A stretch of DNA of 33,206 nt from Thalassolituus sp. (GCA_006212115.1 PDUK01000032.1:1-33206), one strand, 5' to 3'; counted from the stretch's first letter, positions 8,273 through 17,877 are shown. Program-made: numbers and translations. The notes: generated from the letters alone by a model not told the origin.

Positions 8273-8278
8273 TATAAT
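8273..8278 (+). promoter_or_regulatory. Consensus -10 box (TATAAT) upstream of uvrB
   Basis: A perfect TATAAT lies 33 bases before the uvrB ATG. No convincing -35 hexamer is seen at 16-18 bases spacing (the area reads CAAAAT), and no CTG-N10-CAG LexA box is visible, unlike E. coli uvrB. Confidence 0.45.
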
Positions 8279-8310
8279 CTTACTTGATTCGGACGTTAAC
8301 TGGAATCCTC

Positions 8311-10344
8311 ATGAACAAGCCATTCGAGCTATCTTCAAAGTATTCGCCTGCAGGCGATCAGCCTACGGCCATCAATGGGCTGGTGAAAGGCATTGAGGCT
8401 GGCCTGCTGAAACAAACTTTGTTGGGTGTAACGGGCTCAGGTAAGACTTATACCATGGCAAATGTCATCGCCCGTTGTGGTCGTCCTGCAATCATAATGG
8501 CACACAATAAGACATTGGCTGCTCAGCTATACGGTGAGTTCAAAGAATTTTTCCCCAATAACTCCGTCGAGTACTTCGTATCCTATTACGATTACTACCA
8601 GCCAGAGGCCTATGTGCCGGCGTCGGATACCTTTATCGACAAAGACGCGTCCGTGAATGAGCACATCGAGCAGATGCGGCTGTCAGCAACCAAGGCCTTA
8701 ATGGAAAGGCGCGACGCCATCATCGTTTGTACGGTGTCAGCGATCTACGGCCTGGGCGATCCGGACTCTTATCTTAAGATGATGCTGCATCTGGTGCGCG
8801 GTGATCAGGTTAATCAGCGTGACATTCTGCGCAGACTGGCTGAACTGCAGTACACCCGTAACGACGCCGATTTTCACCGTGGTACCTACCGTGTACGTGG
8901 CGAAGTCATCGATATTTTCCCTGCTGAAAGTGATGACGAAGCCATTCGCGTTGAGCTGTTTGACGACGAGGTGGAGCAAATCAGCACATTTGACCCGCTA
9001 ACCGGCCAGATATACAGCCGCCTTGCGCGCGTGACCGTCTACCCGAAAACACACTATGTGACTCCACGAGAGAAGATACTCGATGCAATTGAAGGCATTA
9101 AAGAGGAACTGAAAGAGCGTCTGGAATACTACCGTAAGGAAAATCTCCTGGTAGAGGCGCAGCGTCTCGAGCAGCGTACGAAATATGATGTGGAAATGAT
9201 GCAGGAGCTGGGTTACTGCTCTGGTATTGAGAACTACTCCCGCTACTTGTCCGGGCGTAATCCCGGAGATGCGCCTCCTACCTTGTTTGATTACATACCC
9301 AACGACGCTTTGGTGTTTGTCGATGAATCGCATGTGACGATTCCCCAGATTGGTGGCATGTACCGAGGTGACCGCTCGAGAAAAGAGACATTAGTGCAGT
9401 TTGGCTTCCGACTGCCCTCGGCGCTGGACAATCGTCCAATGCGCTTTGAGGAGTGGGAGTCGATCGTGCCTCAGTGCATATTTGTTTCGGCGACACCGGG
9501 TAACTATGAGAATGATCATCAGGATAATGTGGTTGAGCAGGTTGTTCGCCCAACGGGGCTGATAGACCCCGAGATTGAGGTCCGCCCGGCGACGGGGCAG
9601 GTTGATGACTCCCTACATGAGATCCACGAGCGCGTGGCCAAGGGAGAGCGGGTTTTGATAACGGTACTGACAAAACGAATGGCCGAGGACCTCACGGAGT
9701 TCCTGCACGAACAGAATGTGCGGGTGCGTTATCTTCACAGCGACATCGATACCGTTGAGCGTGTCGAGATTATTCGCGATTTACGTTTGGGCGAGTTCGA
9801 CGTTCTGGTGGGGATCAACCTTCTGCGTGAGGGGCTGGACATCCCAGAGGTGTCGCTGGTGGCCATTTTTGATGCAGACAAAGAGGGCTTTTTGCGTTCC
9901 GAGCGCTCGTTGATTCAGACTATTGGTCGTGCCGCACGTAACCTGAACGGTAAGGCGATTCTTTACGCTGATCGTATTACCGATTCGATGCAGCGCTCAA
10001 TGGATGAAACGGCTCGTCGTCGCGAAAAACAAATTGCCTTCAACGAAGCAAATAACATCACACCGAAAGGGGTGATGAAGTCCGTCGAAGATATTCTCGA
10101 GGCAGCGCCACCGCCGGGTAAAAAAGGCAAGCAGCGGGGTCGGGCGAAACAACAGGTTGCTGAAAAAGAAGCAGCGTACAGTGCCGATGACTGGCAGCAC
10201 CTCAACTCGGCGGAGCTGGGTAAGCGCATCAGCAAAGTAGAGGATGATATGTTCAAAGCCGCGAAGGACCTGAACTTTGAAGAGGCCGCGAAGCTTCGCG
10301 ACCTGCTTCATTCGATGAAAGAAAAAATGATCGAAAACAGTTAA
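8311..10344 (+). CDS. uvrB: Excinuclease ABC subunit UvrB
   Basis: UvrB is the damage-verifying helicase of nucleotide excision repair, loaded by UvrA and recruiting UvrC. The 677-residue product has the Walker A motif GVTGSGKT (about 38-46), the beta-hairpin segment [12 protein letters not shown] that clamps DNA, the DESH box, the helicase motifs [11 protein letters not shown] and GRAARN, and a C-terminal UVR motif ([17 protein letters not shown]) for contact with UvrC. Length is normal (E. coli 673). I chose the ATG at 8311 ([11 protein letters not shown]), where homology starts; the frame is open to 8284. It is divergent from the aminotransferase gene. The stop codon lies inside a strong stem-loop (10340-10376). 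Confidence 0.98.
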   Translation: MNKPFELSSKYSPAGDQPTAINGLVKGIEAGLLKQTLLGVTGSGKTYTMANVIARCGRPAIIMAHNKTLAAQLYGEFKEFFPNNSVEYFVSYYDYYQPEAYVPASDTFIDKDASVNEHIEQMRLSATKALMERRDAIIVCTVSAIYGLGDPDSYLKMMLHLVRGDQVNQRDILRRLAELQYTRNDADFHRGTYRVRGEVIDIFPAESDDEAIRVELFDDEVEQISTFDPLTGQIYSRLARVTVYPKTHYVTPREKILDAIEGIKEELKERLEYYRKENLLVEAQRLEQRTKYDVEMMQELGYCSGIENYSRYLSGRNPGDAPPTLFDYIPNDALVFVDESHVTIPQIGGMYRGDRSRKETLVQFGFRLPSALDNRPMRFEEWESIVPQCIFVSATPGNYENDHQDNVVEQVVRPTGLIDPEIEVRPATGQVDDSLHEIHERVAKGERVLITVLTKRMAEDLTEFLHEQNVRVRYLHSDIDTVERVEIIRDLRLGEFDVLVGINLLREGLDIPEVSLVAIFDADKEGFLRSERSLIQTIGRAARNLNGKAILYADRITDSMQRSMDETARRREKQIAFNEANNITPKGVMKSVEDILEAAPPPGKKGKQRGRAKQQVAEKEAAYSADDWQHLNSAELGKRISKVEDDMFKAAKDLNFEEAAKLRDLLHSMKEKMIENS

Positions 10345-10376
10345 GGCATATCTGAATTGTTCAGAGGTGCCTTAAC
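10340..10376 (+). other. Two-part stem-loop enclosing the uvrB stop codon
   Basis: GTTAAGGCA (10340-10348) pairs perfectly with TGCCTTAAC (10368-10376). Inside, after a 2x2 internal loop, TCTGAA (10351-10356) pairs with TTCAGA (10360-10365) around a 3-base loop. The uvrB TAA (10342-10344) is in the outer stem. There is no T-run after it, so it may be a 3'-end stabiliser or a weak terminator rather than a standard intrinsic one. Confidence 0.7.
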
Positions 10377-10436
10377 GCTGCTTCGAATGAATCGACGTGC
10401 CGGACAGCAGTGACCGGTGCCGGGGCGCGATTGCTA

Positions 10437-10832
10437 TCAAGCGCTCAGAATACCGGCAAAAATGACGAACAACGCAACGATCCCCGTATCCCATACAATA
10501 GTCCGGGCAACGGGAATACCTGCAGCGTAGATTAAGGGATAAACGATTCGCGAGCCCGCAAATACCATAGCTCCCCAGACGGTCAGTTCATTCGATACAC
10601 CAACCTGTGCTGCGACCAGGATCAAGGCCACAAAAATATAACCCGTCTCCATTGTATTGCTGACGATTCGCTTGAAACGCTGAGCGAGCACACTTTCCTG
10701 TTCAGGCAAGGTATCGCGGTTCCCCATAAAGTAGCCTATTCCGTAGGCTTTTAGTCCAAATGTGGCCTGAATCAATAAGATGATCAGTGAAGTCATTGCG
10801 AACGTCAGCAGTGACAGCATTTCCGTGCTCAT
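10437..10832 (-). CDS. MAPEG-family integral membrane protein
   Basis: The 131-residue product has four hydrophobic helices in the pattern of the MAPEG family (membrane-associated proteins in eicosanoid and glutathione metabolism), with the family-like segment NTMETGYIFVALILVAAQ after a polar loop containing QRFKRIVSN, and a third helix preceded by ARN-type residues replaced here by GSRIVYPLIYAAGIP. Bacterial members are mostly uncharacterised; some conjugate glutathione. AGGAG lies about nine bases before the ATG at 10832. It is divergent from the sigma-factor gene at 10986, with a 153-bp shared upstream region. No partner gene identifies the substrate. Confidence 0.85.
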   Translation of the reverse strand: MSTEMLSLLTFAMTSLIILLIQATFGLKAYGIGYFMGNRDTLPEQESVLAQRFKRIVSNTMETGYIFVALILVAAQVGVSNELTVWGAMVFAGSRIVYPLIYAAGIPVARTIVWDTGIVALFVIFAGILSA

Positions 10833-10873
10833 GGAGCTTTCTCCTGTAGAAAGATATTGAAAGTTGCATAAAA

Positions 10874-10883
10874 TAGCCGGCTA
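10874..10883. promoter_or_regulatory. Perfect 10-bp palindrome TAGCCGGCTA between divergent genes
   Basis: TAGCCGGCTA lies about 41 bases upstream of the MAPEG gene start and 103 bases upstream of the sigma-factor ATG. It could be an operator half of a longer site; short palindromes also occur by chance. Confidence 0.3.
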
Positions 10884-10926
10884 CAATCAGGGGCTATATA
10901 TAAGAGGCTCGCTGATTCAAAAAGGA

Positions 10927-10954
10927 TTCACACAAAATGAAAAAAATGTGTGAA
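10927..10954 (+). promoter_or_regulatory. 8-bp perfect inverted repeat in the leader of the sigma-factor gene
   Basis: TTCACACA (10927-10934) and TGTGTGAA (10947-10954) are exact complements around a 12-base A-rich spacer. The repeat ends 31 bases before the ATG at 10986. It could be an operator or an RNA hairpin in the 5' leader; it has the outward orientation (TTCACA...TGTGAA), the reverse of a CRP site. Confidence 0.5.
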
Positions 10955-10985
10955 ACCCACAGGGATACGGATAAGTCAGGTGTAA

Positions 10986-11501
10986 ATGGACAAAATTACG
11001 GATGAGTTGATCGTCGGAGCGCAGGCAGGTGATTCGCAAGCCCTCGATCAGTTGCTGTACTTCATTCAGCCGAATGTGCGCGACTACGCCATGAAACATT
11101 GTGTCATCAATGATGTGGAAGACGCGGTACAGGAAGTGCTGCTCACGGTTTCGCGACGTCTAGAAGCATTGCGCATTGTTGCGGCGTTGTCTTCCTGGGT
11201 GTTTACCACTACGCGGCGTGAGTGTCGGCGACTGGGTCGTACGGCATTTGATTTTGACCCACACGACGATGCCACTGCGGTTGCCTGGTTGGCGTCTACT
11301 CCAGAGCAAGATCAGCTGATTGACCTTGGGCGCGCGATTGAGCGCTTGCCCGATGAGTATCGACAGGTTCTGCTAATGAAAGATTACGAGCATCTTACCA
11401 ACAAGGAAATAGCAGAGCAGACAGGAATCACGGTGGCAGCGGTAAAGAGTAGGCTGCACCGAGCTCGAACTATGGTGCGGGAGAGTTTGTTGGGGTTGTA
11501 A
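10986..11501 (+). CDS. RNA polymerase sigma factor, ECF-like (sigma-70 family)
   Basis: The 171-residue protein has only the two conserved sigma regions of the extracytoplasmic-function group. Region 2 covers about residues 15-80 (DVEDAVQEVLLTVSRRLEAL, then SSWVFTTTRRECRRLGR), and region 4 about 115-165, with a helix-turn-helix LTNKEIAEQTGITVAAVKSRLHRAR. RLPDEYRQVLLMKDYE is the usual start of region 4. It would direct RNA polymerase to a small set of promoters. No anti-sigma gene is adjacent: downstream is a terminator, upstream a divergent membrane-protein gene, so it is orphan in this window. The ATG at 10986 has only CAGGTG upstream. An inverted repeat in the leader may control it. Confidence 0.9.
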   Translation: MDKITDELIVGAQAGDSQALDQLLYFIQPNVRDYAMKHCVINDVEDAVQEVLLTVSRRLEALRIVAALSSWVFTTTRRECRRLGRTAFDFDPHDDATAVAWLASTPEQDQLIDLGRAIERLPDEYRQVLLMKDYEHLTNKEIAEQTGITVAAVKSRLHRARTMVRESLLGL

Positions 11502-11521
11502 CCTGTGCGCTTGATATAAAT

Positions 11522-11550
11522 AAAAACGCCCGGCATTGCCGGGCGTTTTT
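11522..11550. terminator. Bidirectional intrinsic terminator between sigma factor and carboxylase genes
   Basis: AAAAA-CGCCCGGC-ATT-GCCGGGCG-TTTTT: an 8-bp perfect GC-rich stem, 3-base loop, A-run and T-run on either side. It lies between convergent genes ending at 11501 and 11562 and can stop transcription on both strands. Confidence 0.94.
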
Positions 11551-11561
11551 GATTGGAAGGG

Positions 11562-14500
11562 TTACCCCTCACTAAGCGGTTTCACCACAAACAACAGGTC
11601 GCCCTGGTTAACCTGCTGGCCATCCGTATTCATAATACGAGTGACTTTGAACTTCTGGTTGGCAGGATAAAGCTGACTGTCGCCGCGATTGAATTGCTTC
11701 AGACTCAGTGGCGTAAACATCTTCATTGCTTCCATTAAGCACAGTGTCTGAGACACATCGATGACATCGCCTTCTTTGACAAAAGCAGGCTCGCTTGGAG
11801 ACGATGAGCCGTAGAAAATACTGGTCGTTGGAGACAGTACTTTCAGTTCGTCAGAGCCTTCAATTTTAAGCTGAGAGGCATCCACCGCATCGGCACTCAT
11901 ATCTGCTGCTTCTTCGATGTCTTTGATCAAGGCATTCAGATCAATTCGGTCGAGGAATTTAGGCAGATAGGTTGTGTCGTACACGCCATCGACGAAGACT
12001 TGGTCATCCAATACTCGCTTCAGCAGCGGAATATTAGTGCACACACCAGTGATGGTGACTTCATCAAGGTAGCTGCGCAGCTTAGCAATCGTATCGTTAC
12101 GGTCTTCACCGTAGCAGATGATCTGAGCAACCATGCTGTCATAGAACGGCGACACCTGCTTACCCGGTGCAGCCATCGAGATCAGCTCGATATGATCATG
12201 CTGTGGCAAGACGCACTCGCGGATTGTGCCCGGGGTAGGGACAAACTCCACGTTGTCGCCTTTAAACACCGCTTTCTCTGCGTTCACGCGAACTTCGATG
12301 GCGTAGCCCTTGTTAACCGGTTTCAGGTCCGCAATGTCGCCGCCTTCAGCAATACGGAACTGAGTCGAAACAATATCAATACCGGACACCAGCTCTGTCA
12401 CCGGGTGTTCAACCTGCAGACGCGTGTTCATCTCCATAAAGTAGATGGCCATGTTGTCGAGATCGAAGATAAATTCGACTGTCCCGGCCCCAACATAATC
12501 CACGGCATCGGCGAGTTTTTCAGCGTAATCGTAAGCGCCTTGTTCCAACTCGCGTGGGAGCATAGTGGAGCCAGACTCTTCAAATATCTTCTGGTTGTTA
12601 CGCTGAACAGAGCAGTCACGGAGACCCAGGATCTTGGTATTGCCCTGAGAATCACGCAGTACCTGCACCTCGATGTGACGCAGAGAGGTCACGTATTTCT
12701 CAAGATACACATCGCCGTTACCAAAGGCTGCTTTTGCCTCGGTAGAAATCTGGTGGAACAGCGCATGGATGCGGTCCGCAGACTCAACAACCTGAATGCC
12801 TTTACCACCACCGCCGTGCACCGCCTTCAGCAGGACAGGGTAACCAATGTCATCCGCAACACTGGCTGCATTCGCAGAGCTGGTCAGAATACCGTGCGAA
12901 CCCGGAACAACAGGTACATCAACGCGCATTGCTGTATTAATGGCGTTTGATTTATTACCCATGGTTTCCATGGAGGATACGGGTGGACCAACGAAGTTAA
13001 TATCGTGGTTACCACACAGTGCTGCGAACTGGCTACTTTCAGACAGGAAGCCAATTCCCGGATGCAGGGCATCGACGCCTTCGTGGTGCGCAATGCGTAA
13101 AACCGACTTCGCATTCAGGTAACTTTCGTCTGGTGTATTACCACCAATACATACCACGCGGTCGTTTGGCCCCAACATGTCGACAGGAACGGATTCCATA
13201 TCTGGGTCAGACTGGATGAGCACGACCTGAATGTCGTTTTCTTGAGCTTTACGAATCAGTTTTACGGCAGTACAGCCACGGGCATGCACCATTACTTTCT
13301 CGATCTTGCCGTATTTCTTCTGACTGACTTCGTCTTCCGCTGTCTGAGGTGCCATGCGCGCTGCTGACACATAGCCTTCAAGAACACGCTCCAGTACATC
13401 GTTGACGCTATAACGTGCAACCGGAATATCCTGGTCGATCTCACGCAGACGTTCATCGAGGTCATCGAAGAATGGGTTCGATACCAGACCATCCATAGAC
13501 TCAGACGAAACGGATAAATAGTTGGACAGGGTGCAAGTCGTCGGCAGGTAGCTCGGTACGACAATCTGCCCAGCAAACGGCATATTTGTTCCGGAGAAAT
13601 AATACGTCTGCGCCAGTGGGTGAGTCACAAAACTAGCCTGTGCTCCACCGGTACAGTCACCAAAACCAAAGACAACCAGAGGCAGGTCGTTATCACGAAC
13701 AAATCGTGTAATCCGATCGTTCACGACGGCCATGGAGAAGAGCGCTGCTGCGCCTTCTTTTGTCTGCATGCCGCCGGATGAAACAAAGCACACAACCGGT
13801 AATTGCTGGCGGGCACATTCCACCATCAGCTTGCAGAATTTTTCTGCCGAGGCCATATCAAATGCACCGGCCTGGAAATCAAGATTCGATACCAGAGCAC
13901 CCACGCGTTGGGTTTTTCCGCCAATATTAATATCGGCCAAGCCCGTGATGACACCGCATGGCTGAATATTATTTTTCAGCGCTTTTTCAATGGACGAACG
14001 GAAGCCCGGGAATGCCACTGGGTCAGCAGACATCAGGTTGGCATTAATTTCTTCAAAGTTATCGAAGAAGCGCTCAATGATGGCACCCGGCGACGTGCGT
14101 TTTTCACGCTTGGTACTGTCCAACACATCCTGAATCAACAGGTCGTGATAGGCCATTGTCAGGCGGTTCCAGAAATCCTTTCGACGTCCAATGCTGACTG
14201 GATTAATGCGCCCGTTGTAACTTTTTCCCGACTGCTCTGCGTTGTAGTACTCAGGCAGTAGCTTCTCGAAAATAAAGGTGATGACAACAAACAAGGTTTC
14301 GGACAAACGCGGGAAGGCGAGCTTTTTCCACTCTTCCACAGACTTCAGGAAGTCGCCGCGCTGTGAACTCTTGATAAAATAGCTGAGCCAATAATTGAAG
14401 GACTCCAGTTCCTTCATGGTATAGCTCTCACCTTTTGTCGCCTCAGATAATGATTTATCCAGCAGCGCTTTTACCGACTCTCGCGACAGAGCACGGTTTT

Positions 14501-16490
14501 TATTGGCTTCTTTTGCAACGCTGACGAGGTTGTAAATGAAGTTGTCGTACAGGCTGCCGAATACCAGCATGTTCTGGCAAACGTGGCGGAATTCTTCGCG
14601 CAATTCATCATGCAGAATCGCATCCAGAATCGTGATATCTGGATTAGCTGGATTCTGGATGTTTTCCTGGCGGAACTGAATATAAGGCGCTAAAGCTTCT
14701 TCGATAATGCGACGGTTTGCTTCGGTAGCCTGTGTCGCCTCGTCGTTGCAGAGTGCTTCGGTGCGTGTAGAAAGCTTCAGCTCTGTGCGCACCTCTGCTG
14801 GCAGAAGGTCATCAGCAAGAATGGCATTTAATGCAGTTGCCAGAGACTGGCGCAGTGTGCCTTTGCCTTTTTCTGCAGTGCGTTCCGAGGTCAGTTCCTG
14901 ACGCGTCTCGTGCGACAGCTGTTCGCGAATATAGGAGGCCAGTGGATGCGGATTATCATCAATAAAATCGGCAACCGCAGTAGCGTCCAGAATATCGGAA
15001 GAGCGCAGTAAAAAACGGCTCTGACGATAGTCTTCCAGATATTCCAGTAGGCCCTGGAAGTTCACGGCAGCGTCTGATTTCCAGCGATTAAACAGATACA
15101 AACCGAAGTTAAAGCATAGATCCTGTTTCGCTTTCAGGTAATTATTCTTAGGCTCGCCCAGGAATAAACGCACGATGGTATTACGGCTTTCGTCGCGCTC
15201 TTCGTATTTATTCCAGAAGTTCTTCCAGCTCTTCTGTAAGTTATCGTCGTAAACGATTTTCTCAGGAGCCTGAAGCCATTTCTGGAACTTGCGTTGCTGT
15301 TCTGTCTGAACGCGCTGTTCCAGCTGTCCTGCTGGGATTTCTTTTTCAGCGAGACGACCATAGTTCTCGACGGTCGTGGAGTGAATCCGACGGCGTAGAG
15401 TCAGGTATCGCGTATAGCGATAGCAGAGGCCGAAAATGTTGCTGTGTTCCGTTGGACTTTGCGCCAGGAAGAAGTTGGCGTTGGTTTCCAGTGTCGAAAG
15501 CTTTTCCGAAGGCGTCAGGAAACGGTCGATACTGCGCTTGTAGTGATCCATCATGTATGGATTTTTGCGCGTAAATTCTTTCGCACCTTCCTCGATGGAT
15601 TGAATGCCACTGGTGATTGCACGCAGCAGGTTGCTTCGTTTTTCATCCGCATCCGTTGGTGCGTAGTCGATGATGCCATCAATAACACCGGACTCGCGAA
15701 GCTGATAACCAGATACTCCAACGTATTTCGCACACTCCTGCCATGACAGGTTGTACTTACGGGCGATGCTGGCAAGGCCCTGAGGCTGAATAGTATTGAA
15801 AATACCATCACGTACAGACAACAGGATATTGGTTGCGGCGAGTGGGATCGCACCGCCTGAATAACCGGCGCCCCAGATAATACCGAGTGTCGGAACGTCG
15901 TTGTTCACCATTTCGGTGATCAGGTGACTGATCGAGTGAGCCTGGTTGCTGGCATTGGCTTGTTCGCCCGCATCGGCTCCCGGTGTGTCGATGAAGGTGA
16001 CGATTGGCATGGCACGGCTGGCGTAGTTACGAGCCTGTTGCGCCGCCCGATTATGATGAGTCGGCCCCCAGGCGCCGTTCGCGCTCGAACGGTTCTGGCA
16101 GATAAAACCGACACGACGAATCTGACCACCAAAGTCGAGGTCCGCTTCTGCACAGTAGAGTGGGCCGTCTTCGACTTCTGAGATAATACGTACAACGAGA
16201 TGCTGAACAATCGATTTGGCATCGGTTCGTTGGGTGCTTTCACTTGGCGCGACAACGCTCTGAATGTAGTCGTCGATGTTCAGTTTGCGAAGTTTTTCGA
16301 GCTCGATAATGCACTGCTCGGGCGCAATCAATCCTTTGACTTTATGATCGACGGCGTTGTCTTCGTACTCTGGAAACAGAGAGAAGTCCGCGGACAACTT
16401 TTCGGCGATCTGAAATAACGGGTCCGTATGATTCGGTAATTCTTGTTGTGTCATGCGTTGTATTCCGTTGGTCTTGTTCAGGCGGCTCAA
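11562..16490 (-). CDS. Single-chain multidomain acyl-CoA (acetyl-CoA) carboxylase: CT-alpha/CT-beta/BC/BCCP fusion
   Basis: One 1642-codon gene holds every functional part of a biotin-dependent acyl-CoA carboxylase. Residues about 95-300 resemble AccA, with FIDTPGA (166-172), GAGYSGGA (207-214, oxyanion region) and IQPQGLASI. Residues about 310-820 are a helical, charged segment I cannot assign. Residues about 820-1035 resemble AccD without its zinc ribbon, with SSGGMQ (about 903) and CTGGAQASF (about 945). Residues about 1062-1515 are biotin carboxylase: GGGGKG ATP loop (about 1226), RDCSVQRNNQK, MNTRLQVEHPVTE. The C-terminus is BCCP, beginning SPTTSIFYG, with EAMKM and K1590 as the biotin site. 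Eukaryotic enzymes run BC-BCCP-CT, so this order is reversed. Expected reaction: ATP-dependent carboxylation of acetyl-CoA (or a longer acyl-CoA) to malonyl-CoA. It follows fabB on the same strand. An in-frame ATG at 16454 is an equally possible start; neither has a strong Shine-Dalgarno. Confidence 0.88.
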   Translation of the reverse strand: MSRLNKTNGIQRMTQQELPNHTDPLFQIAEKLSADFSLFPEYEDNAVDHKVKGLIAPEQCIIELEKLRKLNIDDYIQSVVAPSESTQRTDAKSIVQHLVVRIISEVEDGPLYCAEADLDFGGQIRRVGFICQNRSSANGAWGPTHHNRAAQQARNYASRAMPIVTFIDTPGADAGEQANASNQAHSISHLITEMVNNDVPTLGIIWGAGYSGGAIPLAATNILLSVRDGIFNTIQPQGLASIARKYNLSWQECAKYVGVSGYQLRESGVIDGIIDYAPTDADEKRSNLLRAITSGIQSIEEGAKEFTRKNPYMMDHYKRSIDRFLTPSEKLSTLETNANFFLAQSPTEHSNIFGLCYRYTRYLTLRRRIHSTTVENYGRLAEKEIPAGQLEQRVQTEQQRKFQKWLQAPEKIVYDDNLQKSWKNFWNKYEERDESRNTIVRLFLGEPKNNYLKAKQDLCFNFGLYLFNRWKSDAAVNFQGLLEYLEDYRQSRFLLRSSDILDATAVADFIDDNPHPLASYIREQLSHETRQELTSERTAEKGKGTLRQSLATALNAILADDLLPAEVRTELKLSTRTEALCNDEATQATEANRRIIEEALAPYIQFRQENIQNPANPDITILDAILHDELREEFRHVCQNMLVFGSLYDNFIYNLVSVAKEANKNRALSRESVKALLDKSLSEATKGESYTMKELESFNYWLSYFIKSSQRGDFLKSVEEWKKLAFPRLSETLFVVITFIFEKLLPEYYNAEQSGKSYNGRINPVSIGRRKDFWNRLTMAYHDLLIQDVLDSTKREKRTSPGAIIERFFDNFEEINANLMSADPVAFPGFRSSIEKALKNNIQPCGVITGLADINIGGKTQRVGALVSNLDFQAGAFDMASAEKFCKLMVECARQQLPVVCFVSSGGMQTKEGAAALFSMAVVNDRITRFVRDNDLPLVVFGFGDCTGGAQASFVTHPLAQTYYFSGTNMPFAGQIVVPSYLPTTCTLSNYLSVSSESMDGLVSNPFFDDLDERLREIDQDIPVARYSVNDVLERVLEGYVSAARMAPQTAEDEVSQKKYGKIEKVMVHARGCTAVKLIRKAQENDIQVVLIQSDPDMESVPVDMLGPNDRVVCIGGNTPDESYLNAKSVLRIAHHEGVDALHPGIGFLSESSQFAALCGNHDINFVGPPVSSMETMGNKSNAINTAMRVDVPVVPGSHGILTSSANAASVADDIGYPVLLKAVHGGGGKGIQVVESADRIHALFHQISTEAKAAFGNGDVYLEKYVTSLRHIEVQVLRDSQGNTKILGLRDCSVQRNNQKIFEESGSTMLPRELEQGAYDYAEKLADAVDYVGAGTVEFIFDLDNMAIYFMEMNTRLQVEHPVTELVSGIDIVSTQFRIAEGGDIADLKPVNKGYAIEVRVNAEKAVFKGDNVEFVPTPGTIRECVLPQHDHIELISMAAPGKQVSPFYDSMVAQIICYGEDRNDTIAKLRSYLDEVTITGVCTNIPLLKRVLDDQVFVDGVYDTTYLPKFLDRIDLNALIKDIEEAADMSADAVDASQLKIEGSDELKVLSPTTSIFYGSSSPSEPAFVKEGDVIDVSQTLCLMEAMKMFTPLSLKQFNRGDSQLYPANQKFKVTRIMNTDGQQVNQGDLLFVVKPLSEG

Positions 16491-16587
16491 TCAATCCGAT
16501 GTCTCTGGGTGATTCGCCTGTTTTTATTTTTTATGCCCCTGTTGAATCCGGTTTCCCGGTGGTATGTCTGCTGCAGTGATCCAGTGG

Positions 16588-17799
16588 TCATAGCCGCTTA
16601 AAAATAAGTGCGGCGTTGGTTCCGCCGAAACCAAAACTGTTCGACATTACAGTCGACAGATCGGCATCGCGGTTGTCTGTAACCAGTGGCATTTCTGCTG
16701 CGCCCGGATCGCGTTCAATGACGTTCGCGCTTCCGGTGATAAAGCCTTCTTTCTGCATTAGCAGACAGTAGATGGCTTCCTGAACCCCCGCGGCACCTAA
16801 TGAGTGGCCGGTGAGTGATTTAGTTGAGCTGAACGGGGGCATGCTGCCTTCAAAGGCGCGGTTTACGGCGTTCAATTCACATATATCACCCGCTGGCGTG
16901 CTGGTGCCGTGGGTGTTCAGATAATCTATTGTTGGGTTGCCCGCCATCTCCAGAGCATCGCGCATACAGCGCTCTGCACCTTCGCCTGATGGGGCGACCA
17001 TATCAGCACCGTCTGACGTTGCCCCATAGCCGACGATTTCGGCATAAATAGTGGCGCCACGTTTTACGGCGTGTTCGTATTCTTCAAGTACCACCATGCC
17101 TGCGCCACCGGCGATGACGAAACCATCGCGTGTTGCGTCGTAAGGGCGGGAGGCCTGCTCTGGTGTATCGTTATATTTGGTTGATAGGGCGCCCATGGCA
17201 TCGAACTGCATGGTAAGTGTCCAGTGCTCTTCTTCACCGCCACCGGCAAACATGACATCCTGCTTGCCCCATTGGATAAGCTCCATGGCATTACCAATGC
17301 AATGTGCGCTGGTCGCACAGGCTGACGTGATGGAGTAGTTCACGCCACGAATAGAAAACGGTGTCGCCAGGTTGGCAGACACGGTGCTGCCCATTGAGCG
17401 TGTGACGCGATATGGACCGACGCGTCGGATACCTCGCTCGCGCAGGGTATCCACGGCATCCACGATATCACTGGCGGACGCGCCACCAGAACCTGCAATC
17501 AGGCCCGTTCGGGGGTGGCTGATCTGCTCTTCGGTTAAGCCTGCATCAGCGATCGCCTCTTTGAGCGCGAGGTAGGAATAGGCCGCAGAATCCCCCATGA
17601 AACGCTTCAATTTGCGGTCGATTAATTCATCTGTATTGATATTCGGGCGACCGGCAATATGACTGCGAAAACCGGCTTCTTCATAGTCAGGAACGAACTG
17701 AATACCGGATTTCTGGTTTTTCAGAGAGGTGACAACCTCATCTTTATTGTTGCCGATGCAACTGACGATACCTAACCCAGTGATAACAACGCGGCGCAT
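16588..17799 (-). CDS. fabB: 3-oxoacyl-ACP synthase I FabB
   Basis: KAS I condenses malonyl-ACP with acyl-ACP and is needed to elongate unsaturated chains. The 403-residue product is very close to E. coli FabB: start [18 protein letters not shown], active-site Cys161 in [18 protein letters not shown] context (here [11 protein letters not shown]), His297 in NTHGTSTP and His332 in [10 protein letters not shown]. The C-terminus has [13 protein letters not shown] chose the ATG at 17799; the frame is open to 17910, but homology starts here. fabA, the usual partner in an operon in pseudomonads, is not adjacent. Instead the fused carboxylase gene lies about 100 bases downstream, so malonyl-CoA supply and condensation may be co-expressed. 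Confidence 0.97.
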   Translation of the reverse strand: MRRVVITGLGIVSCIGNNKDEVVTSLKNQKSGIQFVPDYEEAGFRSHIAGRPNINTDELIDRKLKRFMGDSAAYSYLALKEAIADAGLTEEQISHPRTGLIAGSGGASASDIVDAVDTLRERGIRRVGPYRVTRSMGSTVSANLATPFSIRGVNYSITSACATSAHCIGNAMELIQWGKQDVMFAGGGEEEHWTLTMQFDAMGALSTKYNDTPEQASRPYDATRDGFVIAGGAGMVVLEEYEHAVKRGATIYAEIVGYGATSDGADMVAPSGEGAERCMRDALEMAGNPTIDYLNTHGTSTPAGDICELNAVNRAFEGSMPPFSSTKSLTGHSLGAAGVQEAIYCLLMQKEGFITGSANVIERDPGAAEMPLVTDNRDADLSTVMSNSFGFGGTNAALIFKRL

Positions 17800-17877
17800 T
17801 ACGACTAAACCTGACCTTATATCTGTTCTGAAAACGTGCGGACGACGCAGTAAATCCTTCGCCCGCTGCAACCCAAC

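Noticed and set aside
8221..8310. LexA (SOS) box upstream of uvrB
   Set aside because: Expected from E. coli, but no CTG-N10-CAG arrangement is present.
12000..12950. 316-codon open frame on plus, antisense to the carboxylase gene
   Set aside because: It lies wholly opposite the conserved biotin carboxylase domain, has no recognisable domain, and looks like a mirror-frame shadow of a biased coding strand.
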